A stretch of DNA of 64,000 nucleotides, from assembly GCF_000934745.1 (NCBI RefSeq), contig NZ_JYNO01000016.1, positions 1 through 64,000 on the forward strand, in the 5' to 3' direction. The notes under the pieces were generated by a model that was not told the DNA's origin, did not search any database, and saw only the letters and a list, made by a program, of their open reading frames with translations. Source of the stretch: Desulfonatronum thioautotrophicum. GTDB lineage: Bacteria; Desulfobacterota; Desulfovibrionia; Desulfovibrionales; Desulfonatronaceae. Position numbers and translations under genes: made by a program. This document shows, one piece after another, positions 17,166 to 24,196 of this stretch (its first letter is position 1; each line of letters begins with the position of its first letter).

Positions 17166-17486
17166 ATGGAGTACCTTTCAAAGTTTTTTTGCGGAGTGGC
17201 CCTTGTCACGATTCTTTTCTTCGCCCTGGGGCCAATGATGGTTTCTGCCCAGCTCGGCGGGGTCAATGTCCCTGCTGATATCGCCGGAGCGGCTCAGGGG
17301 CTGATTAACATCAACCAAGCTCCCTCAGATCTTCTTCAGTCTCTTCCTGGGATTGATAGTGGACTTGCTCAATAGATTATTGAGTACAGAGACAAGATGC
17401 CCTTCAAAAGCATCGATGATCTAAAAAATGTCTCGGGAATTACGGATCAGATCTTTGAGGCGATCAAAGGGTTGATCACTATCTGA
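17166..17486 (+). pseudogene. Exported helix-hairpin-helix protein interrupted by an in-frame TAG
   Basis: The frame starts MEYLSKFFCGVALV (signal peptide, cut near VSAQ) and reads LININQAPSDLLQSLPGIDS then GLAQ, then TAG (17373-17375). After the TAG, the same frame continues IIEYRDKMPFKSIDDLKNVS and GITDQIFEAIKGLITI to TGA 17486. The downstream half is exactly the second hairpin found in the paralogue at 15728 (IVEYRTENPFETIEDLLGVSG). One base change (CAG to TAG type) explains it. Without readthrough, the product has only half the DNA-binding unit. Confidence 0.75.
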
Positions 17487-17607
17487 TGATTTGACCTCGA
17501 AACGGATCAATCAGCACAACAAGATTGCATGGAAAGCCCGGAGCAGCAAGGTCTGTTTCGGAGTTTTTTTTGCTTTCCTTTATGCGCCTCTGGAAGGATC
17601 AAAGCCC

Positions 17608-17784
17608 ATGTCCGATAAAGATAAAGCCCAGGCCATCTTGGCGGCCACCAGCGGTGGTAAAGACCTGCCTGAACATCACTGGCATGTGGTAATGGCCGCC
17701 TTGAGGGGTGAGCTTGGTGAGGCCACCAGGATTGTGTTTGAAGACCTATGGGATCAGCAACAGGGAGAAGAGGGGGGGCGATGA
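17608..17784 (+). CDS. Small hypothetical protein (58 aa) upstream of the IHF gene
   Basis: The preferred start is ATG 17608 with GGAAGG ten bases upstream; the frame is open from 17491. The protein (MSDKDKAQAILAATSGGKDL...HWHVVMAALRGELGEATRI) is helical and acidic. Its TGA overlaps the IHF start (GATGA). Translational coupling to a DNA-bending protein suggests a joint role. Not recognised. Confidence 0.55.
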   Translation: MSDKDKAQAILAATSGGKDLPEHHWHVVMAALRGELGEATRIVFEDLWDQQQGEEGGR

Positions 17785-18065
17785 ACAACACCCTGACTAA
17801 AGCAGACATCGTTGATTCAATCACCGAAAAGGTAGACCAGCCCCGAGGCGAGATTAAGCAGAGAGTAGAGTCTCTGCTGGCCATCATGAAGTCCGCCATC
17901 GTGCGTGATCACGCACTGCTGATCTCCGGCTTCGGCAAGTTTGAGGCCTATGCCAAGAAAGCCAGAAAGGGCAGGAACCCGCAGACCAGCGAATCCATCA
18001 CCCTGGAGCCGCGCAAGGTGGTCGTGTTTCGGCTGTCGAAGAAGTTTCGGGATCAGTTGAACTGA
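17781..18065 (+). CDS. IHF alpha-like DNA-bending protein
   Basis: 94 residues. The text TLTKADIVDSITEKV, ESLLAIMKSAI, LLISGFGKFEAYAKKARKGRNP and KVVVFRLSKKFRDQLN covers the HU/IHF fold, including the beta arm with RNP at its tip. The N-terminal TLTKADIV and the GFGKF...KGRNPQT pattern favour the IHF-alpha branch. It acts in the cytosol as a heterodimer or homodimer that bends DNA. The ATG at 17781 has a GGAGAAGAGGGGGG ribosome site; an ATG at 17748 inside the previous gene is less likely. It lies immediately before the CRISPR leader, an interesting position because IHF helps place new spacers in some type I systems. Confidence 0.85.
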   Translation: MNNTLTKADIVDSITEKVDQPRGEIKQRVESLLAIMKSAIVRDHALLISGFGKFEAYAKKARKGRNPQTSESITLEPRKVVVFRLSKKFRDQLN

Positions 18066-18293
18066 GGATAAATCAGAGCCCTATCCAAGCACCTCAAGCG
18101 CATTGATGACATTTTTTGAAACTTGTTGATATATTTAGACAAACGCAAAATAGGCGCTCGGTTGAAAAAGGCACAGAATTCTAGGTAATTACATATTTTC
18201 CTGGGTAGCGAATATTTTCGGGCCTGATTTTAAGGGGGATGCTCGGTTATTGACTTGGATTCGCTAGTATGCCAGGAACTTGACGAGCAAAGA
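18066..18293 (+). promoter_or_regulatory. Probable CRISPR leader
   Basis: A 228-bp non-coding, AT-rich stretch lies between the IHF gene stop and the first repeat. The best conserved repeats are next to it and the degenerate ones at the far end, which is the usual polarity of arrays (leader at the conserved side). No promoter boxes could be assigned with confidence. Confidence 0.45.
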
Positions 18294-18689
18294 GTCCGAA
18301 AGCGGGTTGCGATTTGGGGGCTTTGAGATCAATCAATCAACCCGTAACCTGCTTCACTGATATAGTCCGAAAGCGGGTTGCGATTTAGGGGCTTTGAGAT
18401 CGTTTGCGACATGACTGACTGCTTGAATCTCCAGTGGTCCAAAAGCGGGTTGCGATTTGGGGGATTTGAGATTGATCAATCCGGACTTGGTTTGAATCAA
18501 CATTTCACTGTCCGAAAGTGGGGTGCGGCTTGGGGGCCTTGGGTCCGCTCACCTTCTTGATATCCTCAATGGTTTCAAAAAGGTCCGAAAGCGGGTTGCG
18601 ATTTGGGGTTTACGGTACTGATTCTGTATGTGCCCGATTCAAGGAAACTTTGAGTCCGAAAGCGGGTTGTGACTCGGGATCATAATTAC
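18294..18689 (+). CRISPR. CRISPR array, six repeats of about 36 bp with five spacers
   Basis: Repeat starts are 18294, 18365, 18437, 18510, 18583 and 18654, a period of 71-73 bp. The repeat begins GTCCGAAAGCGGGTTGCGAT and ends CTTTGAGAT. Repeats 1-3 are almost identical over 36 bp; repeat 4 has several changes; repeats 5 and 6 keep only the first 20-25 bp. Spacers between 1 and 5 are 35-37 bp, all different (18330-18364, 18401-18436, 18473-18509, 18546-18582). The array precedes a RAMP gene operon on the same strand and no cas1 or cas2 is nearby. The increasing damage to the right suggests the leader is on the left. Confidence 0.9.
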
Positions 18690-18832
18690 TGGTAACACAA
18701 ACAAAAAAGGCCCACTAAGGGCCTGCAAGAAAGGTGCGTCCAACGTCTGACATCTTGGAAACAGGGCGCAACTAATCAACCGGTTCGCCTCTCTTTTTCA
18801 TGCAAACCGGGAATAATATTCAACTCAAGAAA

Positions 18833-18912
18833 ATCCGAAAGCGGGGTGCGAAATTGGGTTTACTAACTAAAGCAAAGAAAAGTCCGACAGCGGGTTGCGA
18901 CTTGGGATAGCG
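18833..18912 (+). repeat. Decayed distal CRISPR repeats
   Basis: Two further partial repeats begin at 18833 (ATCCGAAAGCGGGGTGCGAA) and 18882 (GTCCGACAGCGGGTTGCGAC). They are 49 bp apart and 179 bp from repeat 6, so spacing has been lost. Between them and repeat 6 is a small hairpin (GGCCC/GGGCC around 18709-18723). They mark the degenerate tail of the array. Confidence 0.75.
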
Positions 18913-19063
18913 CAAAAAACAAAGAAAGATAGCCAAACATTTTCGTCCATCGCTTGCCAGCTCAAATCACTAACCGTGATGTCAGATGCTTGTCAAGCGG
19001 CATACATGGATTTTCTTTTCTTTCGCCAAACCAAGGCCAGGGCCAAATCCTGTCCTTTCCAGA

Positions 19064-19108
19064 CCAAGCCGCCGCTCTACTCAAGAGCCAGGCGGCTTGG
19101 TTTTTTTT
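19064..19108 (+). terminator. Strong intrinsic terminator between array and effector gene
   Basis: CCAAGCCGCC pairs with GGCGGCTTGG (10 of 10), with an inner GCTCT/AGAGC stem in the loop, and is followed by eight T. It ends only 18 bases before the ATG of the multi-RAMP gene, leaving no space for a separate promoter. It should end array transcripts; the operon downstream would depend on readthrough or on a regulated change of structure. Confidence 0.85.
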
Positions 19109-19126
19109 AGAAATCAGGAGTTCCCC

Positions 19127-22100
19127 ATGATCATCTCTGGCAAAATCCACGCTGAATCACCGATCTACCGCGGCAATGCCCGCAAAACTCTATTTACCCG
19201 AGACGGCGACGGCATTCAAAGACTGGTCTCCCTACCAGGGAAGATAGAGGGCACTGCTCAAACTCTGATGGACGCCTTTACCGGGAAGTCAAACAATGGC
19301 CGAAATATCGGTCTGCTGGAAAGGCTCTGGATTCGTTTATTTGGTGACCATATGCCTAATGGTCTGATCACTGATGTCGCTTGTACGCTGAGCAAAGCCA
19401 GTTACCCTTCAGACCATATCTTTGATCTTCGGATGGGTATGACCCTGGACGAAGACCGTTGGGCCTCAATAGCCCAAAAAAACTATAAAATGGAAACCGT
19501 GCTGCGGGATTCAGTCTTCGACTTTTCGATGACCGTTTCTGACTCGCTGATCAAAAAACCTGAAATCCAGGCCTGCTTGTACTATCTACTCAACGAAATG
19601 ACCCAGGGCCGGTTCTGGTTTGGTGCCGGCAAAAGCAAGGGGCTCGGGCGTATCCGGCTGGAACTCGACAAAAATCTGCCAACTCCGGAGATCACCCCAA
19701 CTGTTAATCCCAAGTCCAATCACTTACGCATATCAATGCGGTTTGACAGCATGAATCCAATCCTGGTGGGTTGGAATTGGGGTAAGATCGAGCAGGAAGG
19801 ATCACCGACCGCGCCGATTACCGGCAACGACCTGATTGCAGAGTTGAACTTACCAAGCGCTATCACTCAGAAGCTGCAACGTATCTTGTCTGGCCCAATC
19901 ATGCCGGATCAATGGAAAGCGCAACTCAAACAATTTTTGCCCAAGACGATAGCTATCTGGTTAAGAGAGCAGTCCAAGACCGATATTGAAAGTTGGACCC
20001 TGCCATCTGGTGAATTGGCCAAGCTTGGCAAAGGGAAATTTGCCTTGTCAGGCAAACTTATGGACGCACTGAACCCATTAACAGCGCAAACGTTCACCAC
20101 AAAAGAAGAAGCTGAATCAGCTATAATGCAAGCCATGGCCAAGAAGCAAAACATGGCTGATAGGGTTATTAAAATCCTCAAGCATGATATATCAACAGGA
20201 AATAATCTCAATCAAAATACTCTACAGGAGTTTTCCAAGTACTTTGATATTGATGAAACAATCAGTGATTTTTTGGTAAATAATATCAGTGATGAGGATA
20301 AGTTAATATCAACCATTAACGGTTTATGTATCCCGATACTTGAAGAGTTCAATATAAAGATAGACCGTTACGTTAAAATGCAGCAAAGCGATGACTGGGT
20401 TGACAAAGAAATTTACGATCGCCAACAACACATGAAAATAAAAGAGATGATTCGAGATGGTAAGATCGATCAATACCAGTGGGATAATATCAATAACCCT
20501 CCCAAAGGTATTTTAGAAAATGATTGGCGTGAATTCCTGGATGCTCATCCCAGGGTGCAATTCAGACACATGACAAACCAGCGCAACCTTGAAAAAAGCA
20601 TTCAGAATGATCGCAATAATATCAATTTTCTTCAAAGCTTTCGCGACAAAACCCGCCATGAACTGACCAAACCAGAGCATATAGATTTCCGGGCAGGTGG
20701 CCACAGAAGAAGTATCGTTTCCCAGAAGTACGGCAAACCTTACGATTCCATCTTCATGCGTATGCTGGTTATGAAACCAGGCCAAAAGATCGGCAGTTGG
20801 GAAGCCTATATCCCTGGCAGCACGATCAAGGGCGCATTCCGTAAGAGGGCATCCCAGGTGCTCAAGACTTTGTGGGGAGAAGGCAGACAGACCGATGAAA
20901 TACTCGGTCTACTCTTCGGAATACAAGGACAGAAAGCAATTATTCACTTCTCTGACGCATATTTGGCGTTTCCTGACGAGGCTTCCCGTTACTGGTGCTC
21001 CGTAGATGGAATCAAATTGAACTCGCAGACCGGCCAACCCGTAGAATCCGCCAAGTTTGATTACCTCTACGCCTACGGACCGAATCTTGTTTTCAGGATG
21101 CAATTAGACCTGATGGACGTCAACGAGGGGCATGAGCAGGCTCTTTCCTTTCTGGCGTTTCTGATTAACGATTTCAAAAACGGCGATGTTCCCCTTGGTG
21201 GATTCAAAAATTCCGGCATGGGCTGGGTTGAGGCAAACATCGAAGAGATCCAGTGGCTGACTGGAAATCCCGCCGACATTGGTCGTAAAATATTCTCCAA
21301 TCATTCCATGCAGCAATCGGGTCTTTGGAATCAGCTTGTTTTACAGGGAAGCCAGGCCGACCACGCATTCCAACCAACACAGCCTATTTTGAGTACAAAC
21401 AGTACAGGCCCTCGTCCTTTGCAAAACAAAGAAGGGTATATCTCGCACCGAAGCTTTGGTGGGTACAGTGGACGCCTTGTAATTGAAGCCAAGGTACTCA
21501 CACCACTACATATTCGCGAAAGCGGAGAACCCTCTTTCTCCCAACAAACTGCATCAGGAGCGATTTATGGCTGGGACTTCTTTTCAATGGCTCCTGCTCA
21601 AATTACCAACCGCCCTGAACAAAAGGCATATGCTTTACCAGCCAAAAGCTTACGAGGCATGCTGCGCCACGTTTATGCCGTGGCCAGTGATTCGCGCGAA
21701 CCGAGCAAGATAATCAATAATTTAAACCCCGTGGACAGACTTTTTGGCTGGGTGGGAACAGGCACGAACCAAGCCCTGATGGGCCGTATTTCCGTGGGGT
21801 TTGGTCATTTTAACGCCCCAAGTCTCAACTGGTATAAAGTGCCGTTCCCTTACGGAGAATGGCAGTTCGGCACCAGTGAGTGGACCCAGCACGATCAAGC
21901 CAAGGCCAAGGTGAACCTCATAGATAATCAATGGCGCTTGTTTCCCAATCTTCCCCCTGCCCCGCTGATTGAGCCTCTGGATGACTTCACGCCGGATACT
22001 GTTCAAGCAACGTATTTACGGGCCATGTCGCCGGGAACGACAGCGAAGTTCACCATTCGATTCTGGAACCTGGAAGAGATTGAATTTCGTCGTCTGCTCT

Positions 22101-22336
22101 GGTGCATCCAACTGGACGCGGACATGACCCATAAGATCGGCAAGTCGAAATACCTGGGCTTTGGCAGCTTGCACCTGCAAATTCAGCCAGAGAGTTTCCT
22201 GATCGACTGGAATGCCCGGTACTCTACTGAAGATACAGGTCGTGTTCCCCTGGATCTTGCCCAATTGAAACGAACCGACCAGGACGTCTATCACTATGCC
22301 GCCCTGCGCCGTGCCTTGAATGCTGACGCCATTTGA
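19127..22336 (+). CDS. Fused multi-RAMP (Cas7-like) CRISPR effector protein, 1069 aa
   Basis: The start is ATG 19127 with AGGAG six bases upstream; the frame is open to 18986 across the terminator. At least three RAMP units can be read. Unit 1 (residues 1-185) ends in the glycine loop FGAGKSKGLGRIRLEL (165-180). Unit 2 begins near residue 205 (LRISMRFDSMNPILVGW), is interrupted by about 300 helical residues, and resumes with HIDFRAGGHRRS, IPGSTIKGAFRKR (about 562) and PLGGFKNSGMGWVEA (about 691). Unit 3 (about 785-1020) has TPLHIRESG, LPAKSLRGMLRHVY (about 837) and GKSKYLGFGSLHL (about 1005), like TIGR03986 RAMPs. Candidate catalytic Asp residues sit in loops DGDG (unit 1), KPYDSIF (unit 2) and YGWDFF (unit 3), by analogy with Csm3/Cas7-11. 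No HD or Palm (Cas10) domain is present. A crRNA-guided RNA-cutting role is inferred. Confidence 0.8.
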   Translation: MIISGKIHAESPIYRGNARKTLFTRDGDGIQRLVSLPGKIEGTAQTLMDAFTGKSNNGRNIGLLERLWIRLFGDHMPNGLITDVACTLSKASYPSDHIFDLRMGMTLDEDRWASIAQKNYKMETVLRDSVFDFSMTVSDSLIKKPEIQACLYYLLNEMTQGRFWFGAGKSKGLGRIRLELDKNLPTPEITPTVNPKSNHLRISMRFDSMNPILVGWNWGKIEQEGSPTAPITGNDLIAELNLPSAITQKLQRILSGPIMPDQWKAQLKQFLPKTIAIWLREQSKTDIESWTLPSGELAKLGKGKFALSGKLMDALNPLTAQTFTTKEEAESAIMQAMAKKQNMADRVIKILKHDISTGNNLNQNTLQEFSKYFDIDETISDFLVNNISDEDKLISTINGLCIPILEEFNIKIDRYVKMQQSDDWVDKEIYDRQQHMKIKEMIRDGKIDQYQWDNINNPPKGILENDWREFLDAHPRVQFRHMTNQRNLEKSIQNDRNNINFLQSFRDKTRHELTKPEHIDFRAGGHRRSIVSQKYGKPYDSIFMRMLVMKPGQKIGSWEAYIPGSTIKGAFRKRASQVLKTLWGEGRQTDEILGLLFGIQGQKAIIHFSDAYLAFPDEASRYWCSVDGIKLNSQTGQPVESAKFDYLYAYGPNLVFRMQLDLMDVNEGHEQALSFLAFLINDFKNGDVPLGGFKNSGMGWVEANIEEIQWLTGNPADIGRKIFSNHSMQQSGLWNQLVLQGSQADHAFQPTQPILSTNSTGPRPLQNKEGYISHRSFGGYSGRLVIEAKVLTPLHIRESGEPSFSQQTASGAIYGWDFFSMAPAQITNRPEQKAYALPAKSLRGMLRHVYAVASDSREPSKIINNLNPVDRLFGWVGTGTNQALMGRISVGFGHFNAPSLNWYKVPFPYGEWQFGTSEWTQHDQAKAKVNLIDNQWRLFPNLPPAPLIEPLDDFTPDTVQATYLRAMSPGTTAKFTIRFWNLEEIEFRRLLWCIQLDADMTHKIGKSKYLGFGSLHLQIQPESFLIDWNARYSTEDTGRVPLDLAQLKRTDQDVYHYAALRRALNADAI

Positions 22337-23213
22337 TTGGATACGCTTGGCCTTTACCGGGGCTGAACTGCTGGCCACTCTGGATCGCCTTGCTGAAGCG
22401 CCATCAGACCTGCAAGGCGACACCCTGGGACCGCCATTGGAGACTCTGGACGGGCCTTGTGAGCGGTGCATGCTCTATCCCCGGGTGGACAATCACCGGA
22501 ACTGTCGGGGCTGCGCGTCCATCATGGGCCAGAGATACCGTTTCCGACCGGCGTCTCGGGAAGTGCTTTTGGTCTGGGGCTGTTTGAACCGGTTGCCTTA
22601 TTCCATTGCTTCCAGGACTGGGCCTGCTCGCGCGCGACTATCCCCAGACGGCCTTAATGGATTTTTTATTCTGGATGACCGGAGATTCTTGAAGGTGATC
22701 CCTCGATGGACCCTGAAAAACTGGCTTCAGGATATTCTCTTATACGATGATGAGCTGCATGGGCTGTTGCAGATATTCCCGACCTATAGCGCCCGCCAGG
22801 GATTATGCATGAGCGATCTGCTCTGCCATGTGGTTTTTCGAGAGGCGAACATCGGCACGAATAATCTCTGGGTTAGATTCTATGCCGAGGCCTATCATGT
22901 CCGCAGACCGCAAGTCTTGGACAAAGAGAACCTGCTGAACTTCCCAGCCAGTGAATTCCTGGGAATGATGAATATGGGAGAAATGTTTCAGACACTTCTT
23001 TCCTTCCATGACCAGGAGATTCTGCGTAAACTGCTGCTCTCTGATAATCTGAACGAGAGTCAATTCAACTGGGGGCGATTTCAGGGTTTGCTCGAACAGG
23101 ATGCGCGAGACATGCTTGATGTCTGGCAAATTCGTCAGTGGCCCAAAGCCCGTGTCCAGTTGTTTTATGATCTGCTGAAATTTGTGCCGGTCGATTCAGG
23201 AGCGCGGCCTTGA
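22320..23213 (+). CDS. CRISPR-operon protein with CxxC-x11-CxxC motif, unknown family
   Basis: 297 residues, overlapping the multi-RAMP gene by 17 bp and the Cas6-like gene by four, so it is part of one operon. Cys47, Cys50, Cys62 and Cys65 form a likely zinc site (CERC...CRGC). The rest is helical and hydrophobic in places (LLQIFPTYSARQGLCMSDLL). I see no RAMP glycine loop, no nuclease motif and no CARF or HEPN signature. Being encoded between the effector and the processing enzyme suggests a structural subunit or an ancillary subunit comparable to Cas11 or Csm-type small subunits, but size and Cys motif fit neither well. Confidence 0.65.
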   Translation: MLTPFDWIRLAFTGAELLATLDRLAEAPSDLQGDTLGPPLETLDGPCERCMLYPRVDNHRNCRGCASIMGQRYRFRPASREVLLVWGCLNRLPYSIASRTGPARARLSPDGLNGFFILDDRRFLKVIPRWTLKNWLQDILLYDDELHGLLQIFPTYSARQGLCMSDLLCHVVFREANIGTNNLWVRFYAEAYHVRRPQVLDKENLLNFPASEFLGMMNMGEMFQTLLSFHDQEILRKLLLSDNLNESQFNWGRFQGLLEQDARDMLDVWQIRQWPKARVQLFYDLLKFVPVDSGARP

Positions 23214-24175
23214 TCGATCCGCAAGAAATCCCCCTTTTACGCTATTTGCTGCTGCTGCGTGTCCACAAACCTTTACTGGTGCTGCCGCCGTACTTGGCCC
23301 TGGAACTGGCCTATGCGACCAGCGTGATGATTTCCGAACGGTTACCGTCCAGCCAACTCAAGCCATGGAAAAAACTGATCACGGCATGGGAAGCAGCCAA
23401 TCCAATCAGCGAAGACCGCCGTACCCGGTTGATCCACAACCCGCCGCAATCAGTTTGGCCTTTGGACCTGGCCTGGTTGCCCTATCGAGTGAAGCAAACC
23501 TACGGCCATGGCGAGATCATCTCGTGTGAGTTGAAGCTGTTTGGCCGGAGCGCCTCCCATGAATTATTTCTGGAACTGATCCTGCCGGTTCTGGAAGCTG
23601 CCGGATTGACCCCAGATAGGCGCTGGAGCCGTCCAAACTCCGTCTGGGGTGGTTTCCATCTGGAAAATGTCTATGTAGCCAGAGGCAGGCAATGGGAGCC
23701 CGTAGTTGAAGATGGCCAAGTGGATTTCTCCGTGCGACCAGGTACACGGCAATGGTGCGACGGACTGGATTTGACGGTAGTGCCAGCAGGGCATACCCAT
23801 CGGTTGCGGTGGTACACGCCGTATGCGCATACGCCGGAGCCGCCGCAGTTCCGCAAGCGTGAACATCTTTGCAGGGTTGCCCAGGAAAACGCTCCTGGCA
23901 TGTCGGCCTTGGTTCAGGCCTTGGCTGTCAGGTTGGAAAAGTTGGCCCCTGAAATATCAAGTGATTGGATGCTTGGCATTGAAGATCTAGCCATGCAAGT
24001 GGGGAATAATACGGAGCACGTATCCTGTGTGCCCAAATACTGGCCTGGAACTGTCTGGGGCGATCAAGAGTTATCCTATGTTCCAGAACAGTTGATGCCT
24101 ATTCTTCGGCTGGCGTCTATGCTGCATATCGGGTTTCATACTCATGTTGGCTGTGGTAACTTTCGACTTGTTTGA
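23210..24175 (+). CDS. Cas6-like RAMP, probable crRNA-processing endonuclease
   Basis: 321 residues, TTG start overlapping the previous stop, with AGGAG eight bases upstream. The C-terminus PILRLASMLHIGFHTHVGCGNFRLV (given in parts: LASMLHIGF, then HTHVGCGNFRLV) matches the end of Cas6 proteins, where a glycine-rich loop follows a helix. The N-terminal half has beta-strand segments (PLLVLPPYLALELAYA, IISCELKLFG) typical of the first ferredoxin-like fold. Cas6 cuts the CRISPR transcript within each repeat, leaving handles. A catalytic His is likely but cannot be placed by eye; His-rich HTH...RYxT and HTHV segments are candidates. Annotated as Cas6-like rather than cas6 because similarity is confined to the end. 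Confidence 0.7.
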   Translation: MIDPQEIPLLRYLLLLRVHKPLLVLPPYLALELAYATSVMISERLPSSQLKPWKKLITAWEAANPISEDRRTRLIHNPPQSVWPLDLAWLPYRVKQTYGHGEIISCELKLFGRSASHELFLELILPVLEAAGLTPDRRWSRPNSVWGGFHLENVYVARGRQWEPVVEDGQVDFSVRPGTRQWCDGLDLTVVPAGHTHRLRWYTPYAHTPEPPQFRKREHLCRVAQENAPGMSALVQALAVRLEKLAPEISSDWMLGIEDLAMQVGNNTEHVSCVPKYWPGTVWGDQELSYVPEQLMPILRLASMLHIGFHTHVGCGNFRLV

Positions 24176-24196
24176 GATGTATTTCAGGATATAATC

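Noticed and set aside
17373-17375. Pyrrolysine at the in-frame TAG
   Set aside because: No Pyl machinery is visible in the window and the paralogue has a Gln-like position there; a simple mutation is enough.
18986-19126. Extended N-terminus of the multi-RAMP protein
   Set aside because: The extra 47 residues are translated across a terminator hairpin and are low in protein character; ATG 19127 has a good ribosome site.
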